Shown: in pieces, positions 12,294-26,292 of the stretch | How the letters are laid out: every line of letters starts with the position of its first letter | How positions within the stretch are numbered: position 1 is the first letter of the stretch | Origin: Leptasterias polaris | Lineage: Eukaryota; Echinodermata; Asteroidea; Forcipulatida; Asteriidae | Direction of reading: 5' to 3' | NCBI GenBank assembly: GCA_037783415.1 | Contig: JAZGTN010000048.1 | Location: 1,116,001 to 1,180,000 of the forward strand | DNA: 64,000 nucleotides | The notes under the pieces: model-generated | What the model was told of the DNA's origin: nothing | The model's database searches: none | The model's input: only the letters and a program-made list of their open reading frames with translations | Program-made: the position numbers and the translations under genes

Positions 12294-15200
12294 TTATAAT
12301 ATTGAAATAAAAAACACATGTTTTAAAAAATTATGCAAGATAAAGGCGGCAAATTTAAGCCTCTCGTGAATTTAAACTAATAAAATAGTTGTAACGAGTT
12401 AATAACTATTTCTACCTGTATGGTGCATCATCATACATTCAGCAAGGAATTAGGGAATTGAACACAGCAACGAGTATGATTTTTTTCACTGGAGAACATT
12501 CGGGTACTGATGTGTTGTATATTCTGAAGAAGAAAAAAACAATAAACAAAGTATGACTCAAAGCAAATTAAGTCAAGCTGAAACTGCTCAAATAAATAAA
12601 ATTCAAGACTTACAACATTTTATGATTTTATAATGATAATAATAATTTATTGAATTTATATTGCGCCCTCTCCAGGACCAACCTGTTCGAGGGCGCATAA
12701 CAATACAACATATCAGAGTAGGAAATTACGCAAGAAAAAATTAGTGGAAGGTGCACATCCTGTTTTTGATGTGAACAACTTATAAACGAAACCTTATTAG
12801 GGGAAACTTTATCGAAGGGTTTTCAAATAATTATGTCATAATACAAAGTTGACTGAAAACATTCATCAGTCTGACCATTTTCTGATTATGTGACACAGCC
12901 AACAATCATACCAATCCCCCATTGCCCAACTCTATCTCTTCGACGTTCATACTAAACGTTCCTTAGTTTTAAAAACATTTCACCAACGGTCACCACTTGA
13001 TGATACAGGATAAACTTTATAACGTAATTGTGCATCAAATAAAAGAATCATTTTGAAAAGCAATGATGTTCACACGAAAACTTACCGAAGTTAGTCCCGT
13101 GTAGCAAAAATTCCTACCTCCATGGATAAACACATGCCGTGAGAAGGGTCTGAAACACCCATTACGATCGGATGACACATCCTTCCTTCTCGGTGTATGA
13201 TCAAAACATAACCAGCATTGTTCGTCTTTTCCTGCTTGCATTTTCCCACATAATTAAATACCATACGAATCACTGAAGCAGGTGGTCATCTCAGTGAAAC
13301 TTCGTCTTCAATTCCATATTGATAATAAAGCCATGAGAAGGGCAAGTAGGGGAACAATTAGACGTCAAATCTTAGCGAAAATCATGTTAATGCTAGTACG
13401 TAGTAGTAAGTACGCCATTGATAAGATTGCACTACGTTGTAAGTAAAACATGAATGGAAACTCTCGTTACGCCCACATGGCACTGATTGTAAACAACTAC
13501 CGTTGTGCCACGTTGGTCTGTAACAAGTGCCTTGACTGGCTAGCTACCCACCGTTGCCAGTCGCGAGGGGGTATGTCATTCTGCGTTAGGCAATGGATTA
13601 AGATTAAAGGCCAATTTCTCTAATAGATCTATGAAAAACTTGATTTGTTCCAGTGTATAAAACAATAAGTATTCAGTACCCTTTGTTCGGGTATGGGGCA
13701 CTGTTATGTTACTAAAATGCGTAAGCAGATTTATATTGAAAGTTTTTTAATTTTCAAAAAAAAGTCGTTTGCAAACCTATTACTTTTATACTTTTAGTGT
13801 ACACGGGGGAAAGTGATATCGTTGCTGTATGAGTCTCCATAAAGTAGTTTAGATACACATGTATAACAATTTTCATGTAAATAGTCACAAACTTAACATG
13901 CTTAACTGATAAATTAAAAGACTAACAATTCAAAAATTAATGTTATCAAACTACGCATGCTTGCTACCTTTGCATAAGAACCTACTGTTTACACGATGTG
14001 CAATTTATGTTGAATTTATTTTGCTAGTCACATTGTAATTCTTTGAAGTATTCAACAGGATCTAATAGTTAGATTCGCATAAAAACCGTTGTTGATCAGA
14101 GTCAAAGTTATGTTGACCTTTTTCCGATTGCATTTTCTCAGTTATCAAAAGTTATTCAAATCAGTGAATCACCAAAACAGTTCAGCAAAATACACTCGTT
14201 CAGTTGATATTCACCACCAAGCCAACAAATGGCTAACACGAAGGTTATGCAATGAGCTATTCATTGCACCACCGTCGAACATCGTAGATTTCCGAAGGAT
14301 GGTTGCATTTATCGACGAGTGCAGTAACAAAGGACCATTAACTTGGTATAGCGCCACCATCGATAACGTATCACGACACAGCCACCATGGATAACGTATC
14401 ACGACACAGCAATGCAGTCTTCGTGGACTTTGCACCCAAGATCAATGGCGCAGTGTGTGTACTGTTTACATGTACATGCAAGATTACGCGTGGTCAATGG
14501 AGCAGAATGACCAGACCTGCGGGCTAATACTAACGTAATGTTCAACTTACATTTTCAGCGGGAAGTCAAGAACAACCGGGATAACTCTTTGTGTAGCATT
14601 TGTTGAGTTTTAAAAGACCTGTCCGATGATGTATTGATTGAAGCAATCCATTCAGTAATGATTAAGTTATGATTTTTTGAAATATAAAATTTTGATTTAC
14701 TGTATTTCAACACCTGATGACGTAATCATGACGTCACAACAACTTGATGGAGGTTTCATCAAGGTTCTAACATGGTGTAAATTTGAGGTTGATCGGATAA
14801 ACAGAAGTGAAGAATTTGGGCAGGAAATGTTTTTTGGTTAAGAATTGCAGAAAGGCAAACTTTGACCTTCCGTTACGACCGGAAGTAAAGGTCATGTGAA
14901 TTTGGCGTTAACTTTTCAAATGTTGCCCGTGTCTTGATCTATCATAATGTTTAAATATGAATATTATAGCTTTCCTATTCAGAAACATACAGGCATTGGC
15001 ATGAGGGCACTTTTTTGACCTTAAATGGCTTGTAATTTGACACCCGATGACGTCATCATGACGTCATTGCTCACACGTCTTCTGCTCTTTATGTTCTAAT
15101 GTCACATTAAGTTTCAAGTTGATCAAAGGTTTGCAAGTATGTTTTTTTCTGCGGACAAACGACTATCAGAAGATTAAGCAAAACAAAGAAAAAAAAAAAA

Positions 15201-15297
15201 AAAAAAAAAACGAACAAAAACAAGGAGTTGTTCGGTCTGTGGACCGAACACCTAACTAGAGATTTAGAGTTTGTAAAACAAACTCTAGGTGTTCGGG
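12294..15297 (+). repeat. Large repeat, copy 2
   Basis: This matches copy 1 from its first base, with small deletions (for example near 12345 and 13970) and substitutions, so it is the most diverged of the four long copies. CRE blocks are near 14714 and 15046. Poly(A) and a tail hairpin lie at about 15189-15255 and the boundary hairpin at 15256-15297. The lineage of copies 1, 3 and 4 looks younger. Confidence 0.85.
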
Positions 15298-16001
15298 TTC
15301 TCGCTGGGCTCAGTGCTGTTTTAATGCGTTAGCTATATCATTGAATCGCTGAAAACATTGTTGATAGCTTTTGAAATTTCAAGGAAAGTAATAATCTTTT
15401 GTAATAATAATCTTTTGTTAAAGCCAAATTAACGAATCCAACCCTATTTTGGTTGCTAAAAAAAATGATCCTTATCCTTATCCTTATCCTACATTTGAAA
15501 ACTGATGACGTCATGACGTTAGATAAGTTCTTATCGAGACATTGGTATTTAATTATGTGCTTTAAATTGTAAGTGAAAAACGAAGAGTACATTATTTAAT
15601 TTATTTGAAAGGGCAGAGGGTCAATATTGTCCTTTCATACAGAGCAGCATACATTTTTCGAATTTCCTTTCGTTTTGGTTGCATATCTTAAAACGAGCCT
15701 TTGAATTACTCACAAGTACAACTATCATGTATGCCACTCACAGAAGTTTATTTATTTTCCAATGGATATTGATTCTTTATAATAAATCCGACTATGCAAA
15801 TCATGTTGACATTATTAAATTACAATTCTTAGAAGTTTTAACAGGTTTTCAAATACTGTGATTTGGCTTCTCATTATGTATCGGTGCATGATACTTTGAT
15901 TGTTAAAACAAGTCGAGCATACAATGAGCTATTGGTTGCATTTAAAAAAATAGCTTGCTTGATTTTTAGACATTAGTCTTCATACAGAACGGTTTGTTAA
16001 A
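15298..16001 (+). repeat. Repeat spacer between copies 2 and 3
   Basis: This is a variant of the spacer at 11470-12293 and 19888-20649, carrying the same CCTTAT microsatellite and the TGATGACGTCATGACGTT site. There are internal deletions relative to 11470-12293. No gene. Confidence 0.6.
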
Positions 16002-18980
16002 TTTATAATATTGAAATAAAAAACACATGTTTTTAATAATTATGCAAGATAAAGGCAAGTCATAAAGACGGCAAATTTAAGCCTCTCGTGAATTTTAACT
16101 AATAAAATAGTTTTAACGAGTTAATAACTATTTCTACCTGTATGGTGCATCATCATACATTCAGCAAGAAATTAGGGAATTCAACACAGCAACGAGTATG
16201 ATTTTTTTCACTGGAGAACATTCGGGTACTGATGTGTTGTATATTCTGAAGAAGAAAAAACAATAAACAAAGTATGACTCAAAGCAAATTAAGTCAAGCT
16301 GAAACTGCTCAAATAAATAAAATTCAAGACTTACAACATTTCATGATTTTATAATAATAATAATAATTTATTGAATTTATATTGCGCTCTCTCCAGGACC
16401 AACCTGTTCGAGGGCTCATAACAATACAACATATCAGAGTAAGGAAATTACGCCAAAAAAAATGAGTGGAAGGTGCACATCCTGTTTTTGATGTGAACAA
16501 CTTATAAACGAAACCTTATTAGGGGAAACTTTATCGAAGGGTTTTCAAATAAGTATGTCGCTATACAAAGTTGACGGAAAACATTCATCAGTCTGACCAT
16601 TTTCTGACTATAGTGACATAGCCAACATTCATACCAATCCCCCATTGCCCAACTCTATCTCTTCGACGTTCATATTAAACGTTCCTTAGTTTTAAAAACA
16701 TTTCACCAACGGTCACCACTTGATGATACAGGATAAACTTTATAACGTAATTGTGCATCAAATAAAAGAATCATTTTGAAAAGCAATGATGTTCACACGG
16801 AAAACTTACCGAAGTTAGTCCCGTGTAGCAAGGTAAACACATGCCGTGACGAGGGTCTGAAACACCCATTACGATCCGATGACACATCCTTCCTTCTCGG
16901 TGTATGATCAAAACATATTACCATTGTTCGTCTTTTCCTGCTTGCATTTTCCCACATAATTAAATATCATACGAATCACTGAAGCAGGTGGTCATCTCAG
17001 TGAAACTTCGTCTTCAATTCCATATTGATAATAAAGCCATGAGAAGGGCAAGTAGGGGAACAATTAGACGTCGAATCTTAGCGGAAATCATGTTAATGCT
17101 AGTACGTAGTAGTAAGTACGCCATTGATAAGATTGCACTTGCGTTGTAAGTAAAACATGAATGGAAACTCTCGTTACGCCCACATGGCACTGATAGTAAA
17201 CAACTATCGTTGTGCCACGTTGGTCTGTAACAAGTGCCTTGACTGGCTAGCTACCCACCGTTGCCAGTCGCGAGGGGGTATGTCATTCTGCGTTAGGCAA
17301 TGGATTAAGATTAAAGGCCAATTTCTCTAATAGATCTATGAAAAACTTGATTTGTTCCAGTGTATAAAACAATAAGTATTCAGTACCCTTTGTTCGGGTA
17401 TGGGGCACTGTTATGTTACTAAAATGCGTAAGCAGATTTATATTGAAAGTTTTTTAATTTTCAAAAAAAAGTCGTTTGCAAACCTATTACTTTTATACTT
17501 TTAGTGTACACGGGGGAAAGTGATATCGTTGCTGTATGAGTCTCCATAAAGTAGTTTAGATACACATGTATAACAATTTTCATGTAAATAGTCACAAACT
17601 TAACATGCTTAACTGATAAATTAAAAGACTAACAATTCAAAAATTAATGTTATCAAACTACGCATGCTTGCTACCTTATGTGTGAAGCAACATCATTTGT
17701 CATGATTATGAAAAGGGCATAAGAACCTACTGTTTACACGATGTGCAATTTATGTTGAATTTATTTTGCTAGTCACATTGTAATTCTTTGAAGTATTCAA
17801 CAGGATCTAATAGTTAGATTCGCATAAAAACCGTTGTTGATCAGAGTCAAAGTTATGTTGACCTTTTTCCGATTGCATTTTCTCAGTTATCAAAAGTTAT
17901 TCAAATCAGTGAATCACCAAAACAGTTCAGCAAAATACACTCGTTCAGTTGATATTCACCACCAAGCCAACAAATGGCTAACACGAAGGTTATGCAATGA
18001 GCTATTCATTGCACCACCGTCGAACATCGTAGATTTCCGAAGGATGGTTGCATTTATCGACGAGTGCAGTAACAAAGGACCATTAACTTGGTATAGCGCC
18101 ACCATCGATAACGTATCACGACACAGCCACCATGGATAACGTATCACGACACAGCAATGCAGTCTTCGTGGACTTTGCACCCAAGATCAATGGCGCAGTG
18201 TGTGTACTGTTTACATGTACATGCAAGATTACGCGTGGTCAATGGAGCAGAATGACCAGACCTGCGGGCTAATACTAACGTAATGTTCAACTTACATTTT
18301 CAGCGGGAAGTCAAGAACAACCGGGATAACTCTTTGTGTAGCATTTGTTGAGTTTTAAAAGACCTGTCCGATGATGTATTGATTGAAGCAATCCATTCAG
18401 TAATGATTAAGTTATGATTTTTTGAAATATTAAATTTTGATTTACTGTATTTCAACACCTGATGACGTAATCATGACGTCACAACAACTTGATGGAGGTT
18501 TTATCAAGGTTCTAACATGGTGTAAATTTGAGGTTGATCGGATAAACAGAAGTGAAGAATTTGGGCAGGAAATGTTTTTTGGTTAAGAATTGCAGAAAGG
18601 CAAACTTTGACCTTCCGTTACGACCGGAAGTAAAGGTCATGTGAATTTGGCGTTAACTTTTCAAATGTTGCCCGTGTCTTGATCTATCATAATGTTTAAA
18701 TATGAATATTATAGCTTTCCTATTCAGAAACATACAGGCATTGGCATGAGGGCACTTTTTTGACCTTAAATGGCTTGTAATTTGACACCCGATGACGTCA
18801 TCATGACGTCATTGCTCACACGTCTTCTGCTCTTTATGTTCTAATGTCACATTAAGTTTCAAGTTGATCAAAGGTTTGCAAGTATGTTTTTTTCTGCGGA
18901 CAAACGACTATCAGAAGATTAAGCAAAACAAAGAAAAACTAGAGATTTAGAGTTTGTAAAACAAACTCTAGGTGTTCGGG
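16002..18980 (+). repeat. Large repeat, copy 3
   Basis: Nearly identical to copies 1 and 4 over its length. At the right end the poly(A) tract and tail hairpin are missing: the sequence runs from AAGCAAAACAAAG straight into the boundary hairpin at 18939. The tail module is therefore optional or was lost by deletion. Confidence 0.85.
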
Positions 18981-20649
18981 TTCTTGCAGTTATGGGCTCA
19001 ATGCTGTTTTAATGCGTTAGCTATATCAATGAGTCGCTAAAAACAATGTTAATAGCTTGTAAATTGTTAAGAAAGTAAAGTGTAAATCTTCTTACACAGG
19101 AAATAAAAGCTACTCAAGATATGAAATTTTATAAATAACAAACTTTTGTTTAGCCAGATTTGAAAACTGATGACATCATTATGAAGTTACAAATGTTTTT
19201 TATCGAGACATAGATATTTAAATATGTGCCAAGTGAAAAACAAAGATTAACTTACAATAAAAAATCAGCAAAAGAGTACATTATTTAAATTATTTGAAAG
19301 GGCAAAAGGTCCATTGTCATTTCATAGTCATACAGCAGAGGAACATTTCCCCGATTTCGTGCTGATTGTTAATCGCGTCCCCTAACAAGCGTCTTGACTG
19401 GCAAACTACCCACCGTTGCGCAATGCAATCAGTCGCGACGGGGTATGCCATTCTGCGTTAGGCAATTGATTAAGATTTAAACGTTTTTAAAGGCCAAATT
19501 CTCTAAGAAATATTTGTCAAACTTGATTCGTTCCAAAGTATGAAACGAAAAGTATTCAATACCCTTTCTTTTCAAGAAATAACAACGATTTTATCGTTCT
19601 TATTTTGTGAGTTCCGGTTGTTAAACCAAAAACTCAAAATTTGATTAAATAAATTACATTTAATTACCCAATAACTCATTGGGTGACGTCATTATGTTGT
19701 CAAAATTTCTGTTTTATCTAATCATCAGGTGTAATATTGTTGCCAAGTTTCATGACCGTACGAGTTTGGGAAAGATGTCAAAGTCTGCGGACAATTACGA
19801 TGCGTGTATTTTTGAGGTGGGCGAACTAACAAACTCAAAAATCCACTAGAGATTTAGAGTTTGTAAAACAAACTCTAGGTGTTCGGGTTCTCGCTGGGCT
19901 CAGTGCTGTTTTAATGCGTTAGCTATATCATTGAATCGCTGAAAACATTGTTGGTAGCTTTTGAAATTTCAAGGAAAGTAAAGTGTAAATCTTCGTTGAT
20001 TGAACGTTAGTTTACACAGGAAATTAATGCACCTCACAATATGAATTAAAAAAAATAATAATCTTTTGTTAAAGCCAAATTAACGAATCCAACCCTATTT
20101 TGGTTGCTAAAAAAAATGATCCTTATCCTTATCCTTATCCTACATTTGAAAACTGATGACGTCATGACGTTAGATAAGTTCTTATCGAGACATTGGTATT
20201 TAATTATGTGCTTTAAATTGTAAGTGAAAAACGAAGAGTACATTATTTAATTTATTTGAAAGGGCAGAGGGTCAATATTGTCCTTTCATACAGAGCAGCA
20301 TACATTTTTCGAATTTCCTTTCGTTTTGGTTGCATATCAACGAGCCTTTGAATTACTCACAAGTACAACTATCATGTATGCCACTCACAGAAGTTTATTT
20401 ATTTTCCAATGGATATTGATTCTTTATAATAAATCCGACTATGCAAATCATGTTGACATTATTAAATTACAATTCTTAGAAGTTTTAACAGGTTTTCAAA
20501 TACTGTGATTTGGCTTCTCATTATGTATCGGTGCATGATACTTTGATTGTTAAAACAAGTCGAGCATACAATGAGCTATTGGTTGCATTTTAAAAAATAG
20601 CTTGCTTGATTTTTAGACATTAGTCTTCATACAGAACGGTTTGTTAAAT
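18981..20649 (+). repeat. Diverged repeat, 449-type unit and spacer
   Basis: Bases 18981-19350 match 9083-9460. From 19350 the sequence joins a degenerate piece similar to 1200-1340, and from about 19550 a 449-type unit ending at the hairpin 19846-19887. Bases 19888-20649 are the spacer seen at 15298-16001. No gene. Confidence 0.6.
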
Positions 20650-23578
20650 TTATAATATTGAAATAAAAAACACATGTTTTTAATAATTATGCAAGATAAA
20701 GGCAAGTCATAAAGACGGCAAATTTAAGCCTCTCGTGAATTTTAACTAATAAAATAGTTTTAACGAGTTAATAACTATTTCTACCTGTATGGTGCATCAT
20801 CATACATTCAGCAAGAAATTAGGGAATTCAACACAGCAACGAGTATGATTTTTTTCACTGGAGAACATTCGGGTACTGATGTGTTGTATATTCTGAAGAA
20901 GAAAAAACAATAAACAAAGTATGACTCAAAGCAAATTAAGTCAAGCTGAAACTGCTCAAATAAATAAAATTCAAGACTTACAACATTTCATGATTTTATA
21001 ATAATAATAATAATTTATTGAATTTATATTGCGCTCTCTCCAGGACCAACCTGTTCGAGGGCTCATAACAATACAACATATCAGAGTAAGGAAATTACGC
21101 CAAAAAAAATGAGTGGAAGGTGCACATCCTGTTTTTGATGTGAACAACTTATAAACGAAACCTTATTAGGGGAAACTTTATCGAAGGGTTTTCAAATAAG
21201 TATGTCGCTATACAAAGTTGACGGAAAACATTCATCAGTCTGACCATTTTCTGACTATAGTGACATAGCCAACATTCATACCAATCCCCCATTGCCCAAC
21301 TCTATCTCTTCGACGTTCATATTAAACGTTCCTTAGTTTTAAAAACATTTCACCAACGGTCACCACTTGATGATACAGGATAAACTTTATAACGTAATTG
21401 TGCATCAAATAAAAGAATCATTTTGAAAAGCAATGATGTTCACACGGAAAACTTACCGAAGTTAGTCCCGTGTAGCAAGGTAAACACATGCCGTGACGAG
21501 GGTCTGAAACACCCATTACGATCCGATGACACATCCTTCCTTCTCAGTGTATGATCAAAACATATTACCATTGTTCGTCTTTTCCTGCTTGCATTTTCCC
21601 ACATAATTAAATATCATACGAATCACTGAAGCAGGTGGTCATCTCAGTGAAACTTCGTCTTCAATTCCATATTGATAATAAAGCCATGAGAAGGGCAAGT
21701 AGGGGAACAATTAGACGTCGAATCTTAGCGGAAATCATGTTAATGCTAGTACGTAGTAGTAAGTACGCCATTGATAAGATTGCACTTGCGTTGTAAGTAA
21801 AACATGAATGGAAACTCTCGTTACGCCCACATGGCACTGATAGTAAACAACTATCGTTGTGCCACGTTGGTCTGTAACAAGTGCCTTGACTGGCTAGCTA
21901 CCCACCGTTGCCAGTCGCGAGGGGGTATGTCATTCTGCGTTAGGCAATGGATTAAGATTAAAGGCCAATTTCTCTAATAGATCTATGAAAAACTTGATTT
22001 GTTCCAGTGTATAAAACAATAAGTATTCAGTACCCTTTGTTCGGGTATGGGGCACTGTTATGTTACTAAAATGCGTAAGCAGATTTATATTGAAAGTTTT
22101 TTAATTTTCAAAAAAAAGTCGTTTGCAAACCTATTACTTTTATACTTTTAGTGTACACGGGGGAAGGTGATATCGTTGCTGTATGAGTCTCCATAACGTA
22201 GTTTAGATACACATGTATAACAATTTTCATGTAAATAGTCACAAACTTAACATGCTTAACTGATAAATTAAAAGACTAACAATTCAAAAATTAATGTTAT
22301 CAAACTACGCATGCTTGCTACCTTATGTGTGAAGCAACATCATTTGTCATGATTATGAAAAGGGCATAAGAACCTACTGTTTACACGATGTGCAATTTAT
22401 GTTGAATTTATTTTGCTAGTCACATTGTAATTCTTTGAAGTATTCAACAGGATCTAATAGTTAGATTCGCATAAAAACCGTTGTTGATCAGAGTCAAAGT
22501 TATGTTGACCTTTTTCCGATTGCATTTTCTCAGTTATCAAAAGTTATTCAAATCAGTGAATCACCAAAACAGTTCAGCAAAATACACTCGTTCAGTTGAT
22601 ATTCACCACCAAGCCAACAAATGGCTAACACGAAGGTTATGCAATGAGCTATTCATTGCACCACCGTCGAACATCGTAGATTTCCGAAGGATGGTTGCAT
22701 TTATCGACGAGTGCAGTAACAAAGGACCATTAACTTGGTATAGCGCCACCATCGATAACGTATCACGACACAGCCACCATGGATAACGTATCACGACACA
22801 GCAATGCAGTCTTCGTGGACTTTGCACCCAAGATCAATGGCGCAGTGTGTGTACTGTTTACATGTACATGCAAGATTACGCGTGGTCAATGGAGCAGAAT
22901 GACCAGACCTGCGGGCTAATACTAACGTAATGTTCAACTTACATTTTCAGCGGGAAGTCAAGAACAACCGGGATAACTCTTTGTGTAGCATTTGTTGAGT
23001 TTTAAAAGACCTGTCCGATGATGTATTGATTGAAGCAATCCATTCAGTAATGATTAAGTTATGATTTTTTGAAATATTAAATTTTGATTTACTGTATTTC
23101 AACACCTGATGACGTAATCATGACGTCACAACAACTTGATGGAGGTTTCATCAAGGTTCTAACATGGTGTAAATTTGAGGTTGATCGGATAAACAGAAGT
23201 GAATAATTTGGGCAGGAAATGTTTTTTGGTTAAGAATTGCAGAAAGGCAAACTTTGACCTTCCGTTACGACCGGAAGTAAAGGTCATGTGAATTTGGCGT
23301 TAACTTTTCAAATGTTGCCCGTGTCTTGATCTATCATAATGTTTAAATATGAATACTATAGCTTTCCTATTCAGAAACATACAGGCATTGGCATGAGGGC
23401 ACTTTTTTGACCTTAAATGGCTTGTAATTTGACACCCGATGACGTCATCATGACGTCATTGCTCACACGTCTTCTGCTCTTTATGTTCTAATGTCACATT
23501 AAGTTTCAAGTTGATCAAAGGTTTGCAAGTATGTTTTTTTCTGCGGACAAACGACTATCAGAAGATTAAGCAAAACAA
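20650..23578 (+). repeat. Large repeat, copy 4
   Basis: Nearly identical to copies 1 and 3, with a handful of single-base differences (for example near 22170 and 22197). It ends in the longest poly(A) and hairpin tail of the window, described separately. The offset to copy 3 is 4,647 bases. Confidence 0.85.
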
Positions 23579-23750
23579 AGAAAAAAAAAAAAAAAAAACC
23601 GAACAAAAACAAGGAGTTGTTCGGTCTGTGGACCGAACACCTAAAAAAAAAAAAAAAAAAAAAAAAACGAACAAAAACAAGGAGTTGTTCGGCTGTTAGC
23701 CGAACACCTAACTAGACATAATTTTTTGTTGGAAACAAAAAAGAGGTGTT
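23579..23750 (+). repeat. Poly(A)-hairpin tail modules, first pair
   Basis: Two tail modules follow each other. Each has a poly(A) tract, then CGAACAAAAACAAGGAG, then TTGTTCGG, a variable loop region and CCGAACACCTA. The variable part is TC-tgtg-GA in the first module and CT-gtt-AG in the second, so it remains self-complementary although the bases differ. A third stem, built from TTTTTTGTT and AACAAAAAA and followed by AGGTGTTCGG, opens the next repeat at 23715-23750. Confidence 0.85.
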
Positions 23751-24870
23751 CGGTGTGACCTCGTGTTTCAAAGAAATGTTATAAACATGTCTGTGTATTA
23801 AATATTGTATACTTCTATAGAGTCTTTAGAATGGTGGTTCTAAAGATTTGACCAAACTTTTTGGATGTAACACATCCCAGCTTGAGTAATGCAAAGTTTC
23901 CATTTGATCACCAAAGTTGTTCTGTACATATAGATCTTGTAAAACACTACCTTGGTGGTGACATAACATGAAAATCGATGACGTCGTGAAAATGTCACTC
24001 AACATTATATCCTTGTAGGACCTTCCAAGTCTCATGCAAAATGAAATTCGATTATAGCTTGCTTTGAACTGAAGATATGTAACTATTGGTCAAAATTTCA
24101 AAAATTTGTAAAAAAAAAAATTGATGACGTCATCAAGTCGTCACTCTAACTTTAAGTAGTCAATATCACTGTCTATCAACATGCCAAGTTTCAACTCAGT
24201 CAAACTTGTGGTTTTGTAGATACACAGCTTCAAAAAGTAAACCTTTAATGCGATACCACGTGACGCATGATGACGTCATCAATCTAAAAATTCACACATA
24301 TGTTGTCTGTATGAAGGTCATTATGTATACCAATTTTGAAACGATTATCATAAACTTCACTACAGACATCTAGTAAAAGTGTATTTTTAATTGTTTTTAA
24401 CCTGCCGCTAGAGGGCGCTCTTGACTTTTATGACGTCACTTGTCTTATTTTTTTTAACCAGACTCTTGCTCGACTATAACACCGTTAAAAAAAACTTCAA
24501 AAAGTGTGCCACTTTTAAATTACAAGGCACTTCCGATTTCTTCCTGTTTCGACCGGAAGTAGAGGTCATGTGAGGTCACGCACACGACAAAAAATAAAGA
24601 CCTATATGACCTAAGTATGATCCCGCATAAAACAACCGCCGGTCTCTTAAGTGTGATTTGTTACAGAATTTCAAAGATTAATTTTTTTTTTCTAAAAACC
24701 TTGTAATTTGACACCTGATGACGTCATCATGACGTAAATGAAACGGTTTCGTCTCCTAATGGTTATCTAACTATGGTAAACATTTCAAGTTTATATGAGC
24801 TTGGGAAGTGTGCTTTTGTTAGCGGACAAGGGACGGAGAGAAGAAGAATCTGAAGAAGTAAAAAAAAAAA
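23751..24870 (+). repeat. CRE-rich degenerate tandem block
   Basis: Degenerate units of roughly 150-200 bases each contain GATGACGTCATC or a close form (about 23977, 24122, 24269, 24716). Between them are phrases such as CCAAGTTTCAACTCAG and CCGGAAGTAGAGGTCATGTG, which also occur in the large repeat as CCGGAAGTAAAGGTCATGTG. The block ends in GAAGAAGAATCTGAAGAAG and poly(A). No open frame of interest. Confidence 0.65.
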
Positions 24871-25183
24871 AAAACGAACAATAAGAAGAGGTGTTCGGAG
24901 CTACGCTCCGCTCCGAACACCTAAAAAAAAAAAAAAAACGAACAATAATAAGAGGTGTTCGGAGCTACGCTCCGCTCCGAACACCTAATAAGAAGAGGTG
25001 TTCGGAGCTACGCTCCGCTCCGAACACCTAAAAAAACCCGAACAATAACAAAGAGTTGTTCGGCTGTTAGCCGAACACCTAAAAAACCGAACAATAACAA
25101 AGAGTTGTTCGGGGTTTACCCCGAACACCTAAAAAAAAACGAACAATAACAAAGAGTTGTTCGGGGTTTACCCCGAACACCTA
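24860..25183 (+). repeat. Array of six tail hairpin modules
   Basis: Six hairpins follow each other at about 24889-24922, 24953-24986, 24996-25029, 25054-25080, 25103-25130 and 25155-25182, most separated by A-rich tracts and CGAACAATAAC-like leaders. Stems share AGGTGTTCGG (or AGTTGTTCGG) with CCGAACACCT. The inner stem extension differs and stays complementary: AGC with GCT in the first three, CT with AG in the fourth, GG with CC in the last two. The leader CGAACAAT can pair alternatively with the left arm of the hairpin. This is the densest array of these modules in the window. Confidence 0.85.
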
Positions 25184-26262
25184 ATAACTACTAAATGGAT
25201 TGCTACAATCAATACATCATCGGACAGATCTTTTAAAACCAAGCAAACGCTACACAAGGAGTTACCCCGTTTGTCATTTACCTCCGGCTCAAAATGTAAG
25301 CTGAACATTTCGTTAGTATTAGCCCGCAGAAGCACAGGGCTGGTCGTTCCGCTCCATTGACCACGTGTAATCTTGCATGTACATGTAAACTGTACACACT
25401 ACGCCATTGATCTTAAGGTTCAAAGTCCACGAAGACTGTGCATTGCTGGCCCACATGTACATGTAACGTGAAGCGTACAGTAAGTTTATGCGATATCCAT
25501 GGTGGCGCTATACCAAGTTAATGGTCCTTTGTTACTAGACTTCGCTCATTGATAAATGCAACCATCCTTGCTCTATGATGCAACAATTTCAGAAATCTAC
25601 GTCGTTCGACGGTAGTCCAAAGAATAGCTCATTGCATAACCTTCGTGTTAGCCTTTTGTTGGATTGATGGTAAATATCAACTGAACGAGTGTATTTTACT
25701 GACCTGTTTTGGTGATTTGAATAAATTTTGATAACTGAGAAAATGCAATCGGAAAAGGGATTTGACTCTGATCAACACCGGTTTTTACGCGGATCTAACT
25801 TTTAGATCCTGTTGAATACTTCAAAGAAATACAATGTAACTAGCAAAATAAATTCAACATAAATTGCACATCGTGTAAACAGTAGGTTCTTATGCCCTTT
25901 TCGTAATCATGACAAATGTTGCTTCAGTAATCGGCACCAAACATAAGGTAGCAAACAGGCGTAGTTTGATAAAATTTATTTTTAAACAGTTAGTGATGGT
26001 CTTTTGATTTATCAGTCAAGTTTGTGACTTTTTACATGAAAATTGTTATACATGTGTATCTAAACTACTTAGAGGAGACTCATACAGCAACGATATCATT
26101 TCCCCCCGTGTACACTAAAAGTATAAATGTAATAGGTTTGCAAACGACTTTTTTTGAAAATTAAAAAACTTTCAATAATCTGCTTACGCATTTTGTAACA
26201 TAACAGTGCCCCATCGATACCCGAACACCTAGTGTTTGTTTTCACAAACAATAAATTTCTAG
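25184..26262 (-). repeat. Inverted copy of the large-repeat middle part
   Basis: This is the reverse complement of about 7430-8450, diverged. It ends at 26210-26262 with CCCATCGATACCCGAACACC and the stem TGTTTGTTTTCACAAACA. The tail hairpin array therefore sits where this inverted copy meets the plus-orientation CRE block. Confidence 0.75.
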
Positions 26263-26292
26263 TTTTTTGTTTTATTTTGTGCAATCATTTTC

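Noticed and set aside
24710..24760. Hammerhead ribozyme-like CTGATGA followed by a hairpin and GAAAC
   Set aside because: Five extra bases separate the stem from GAAAC and the third stem is not convincing, so the conserved core is not met.
24860..25183. CRISPR-like array
   Set aside because: Units are self-complementary hairpins with A-rich spacers in a eukaryotic repeat region. There are no unique spacers and no cas genes.
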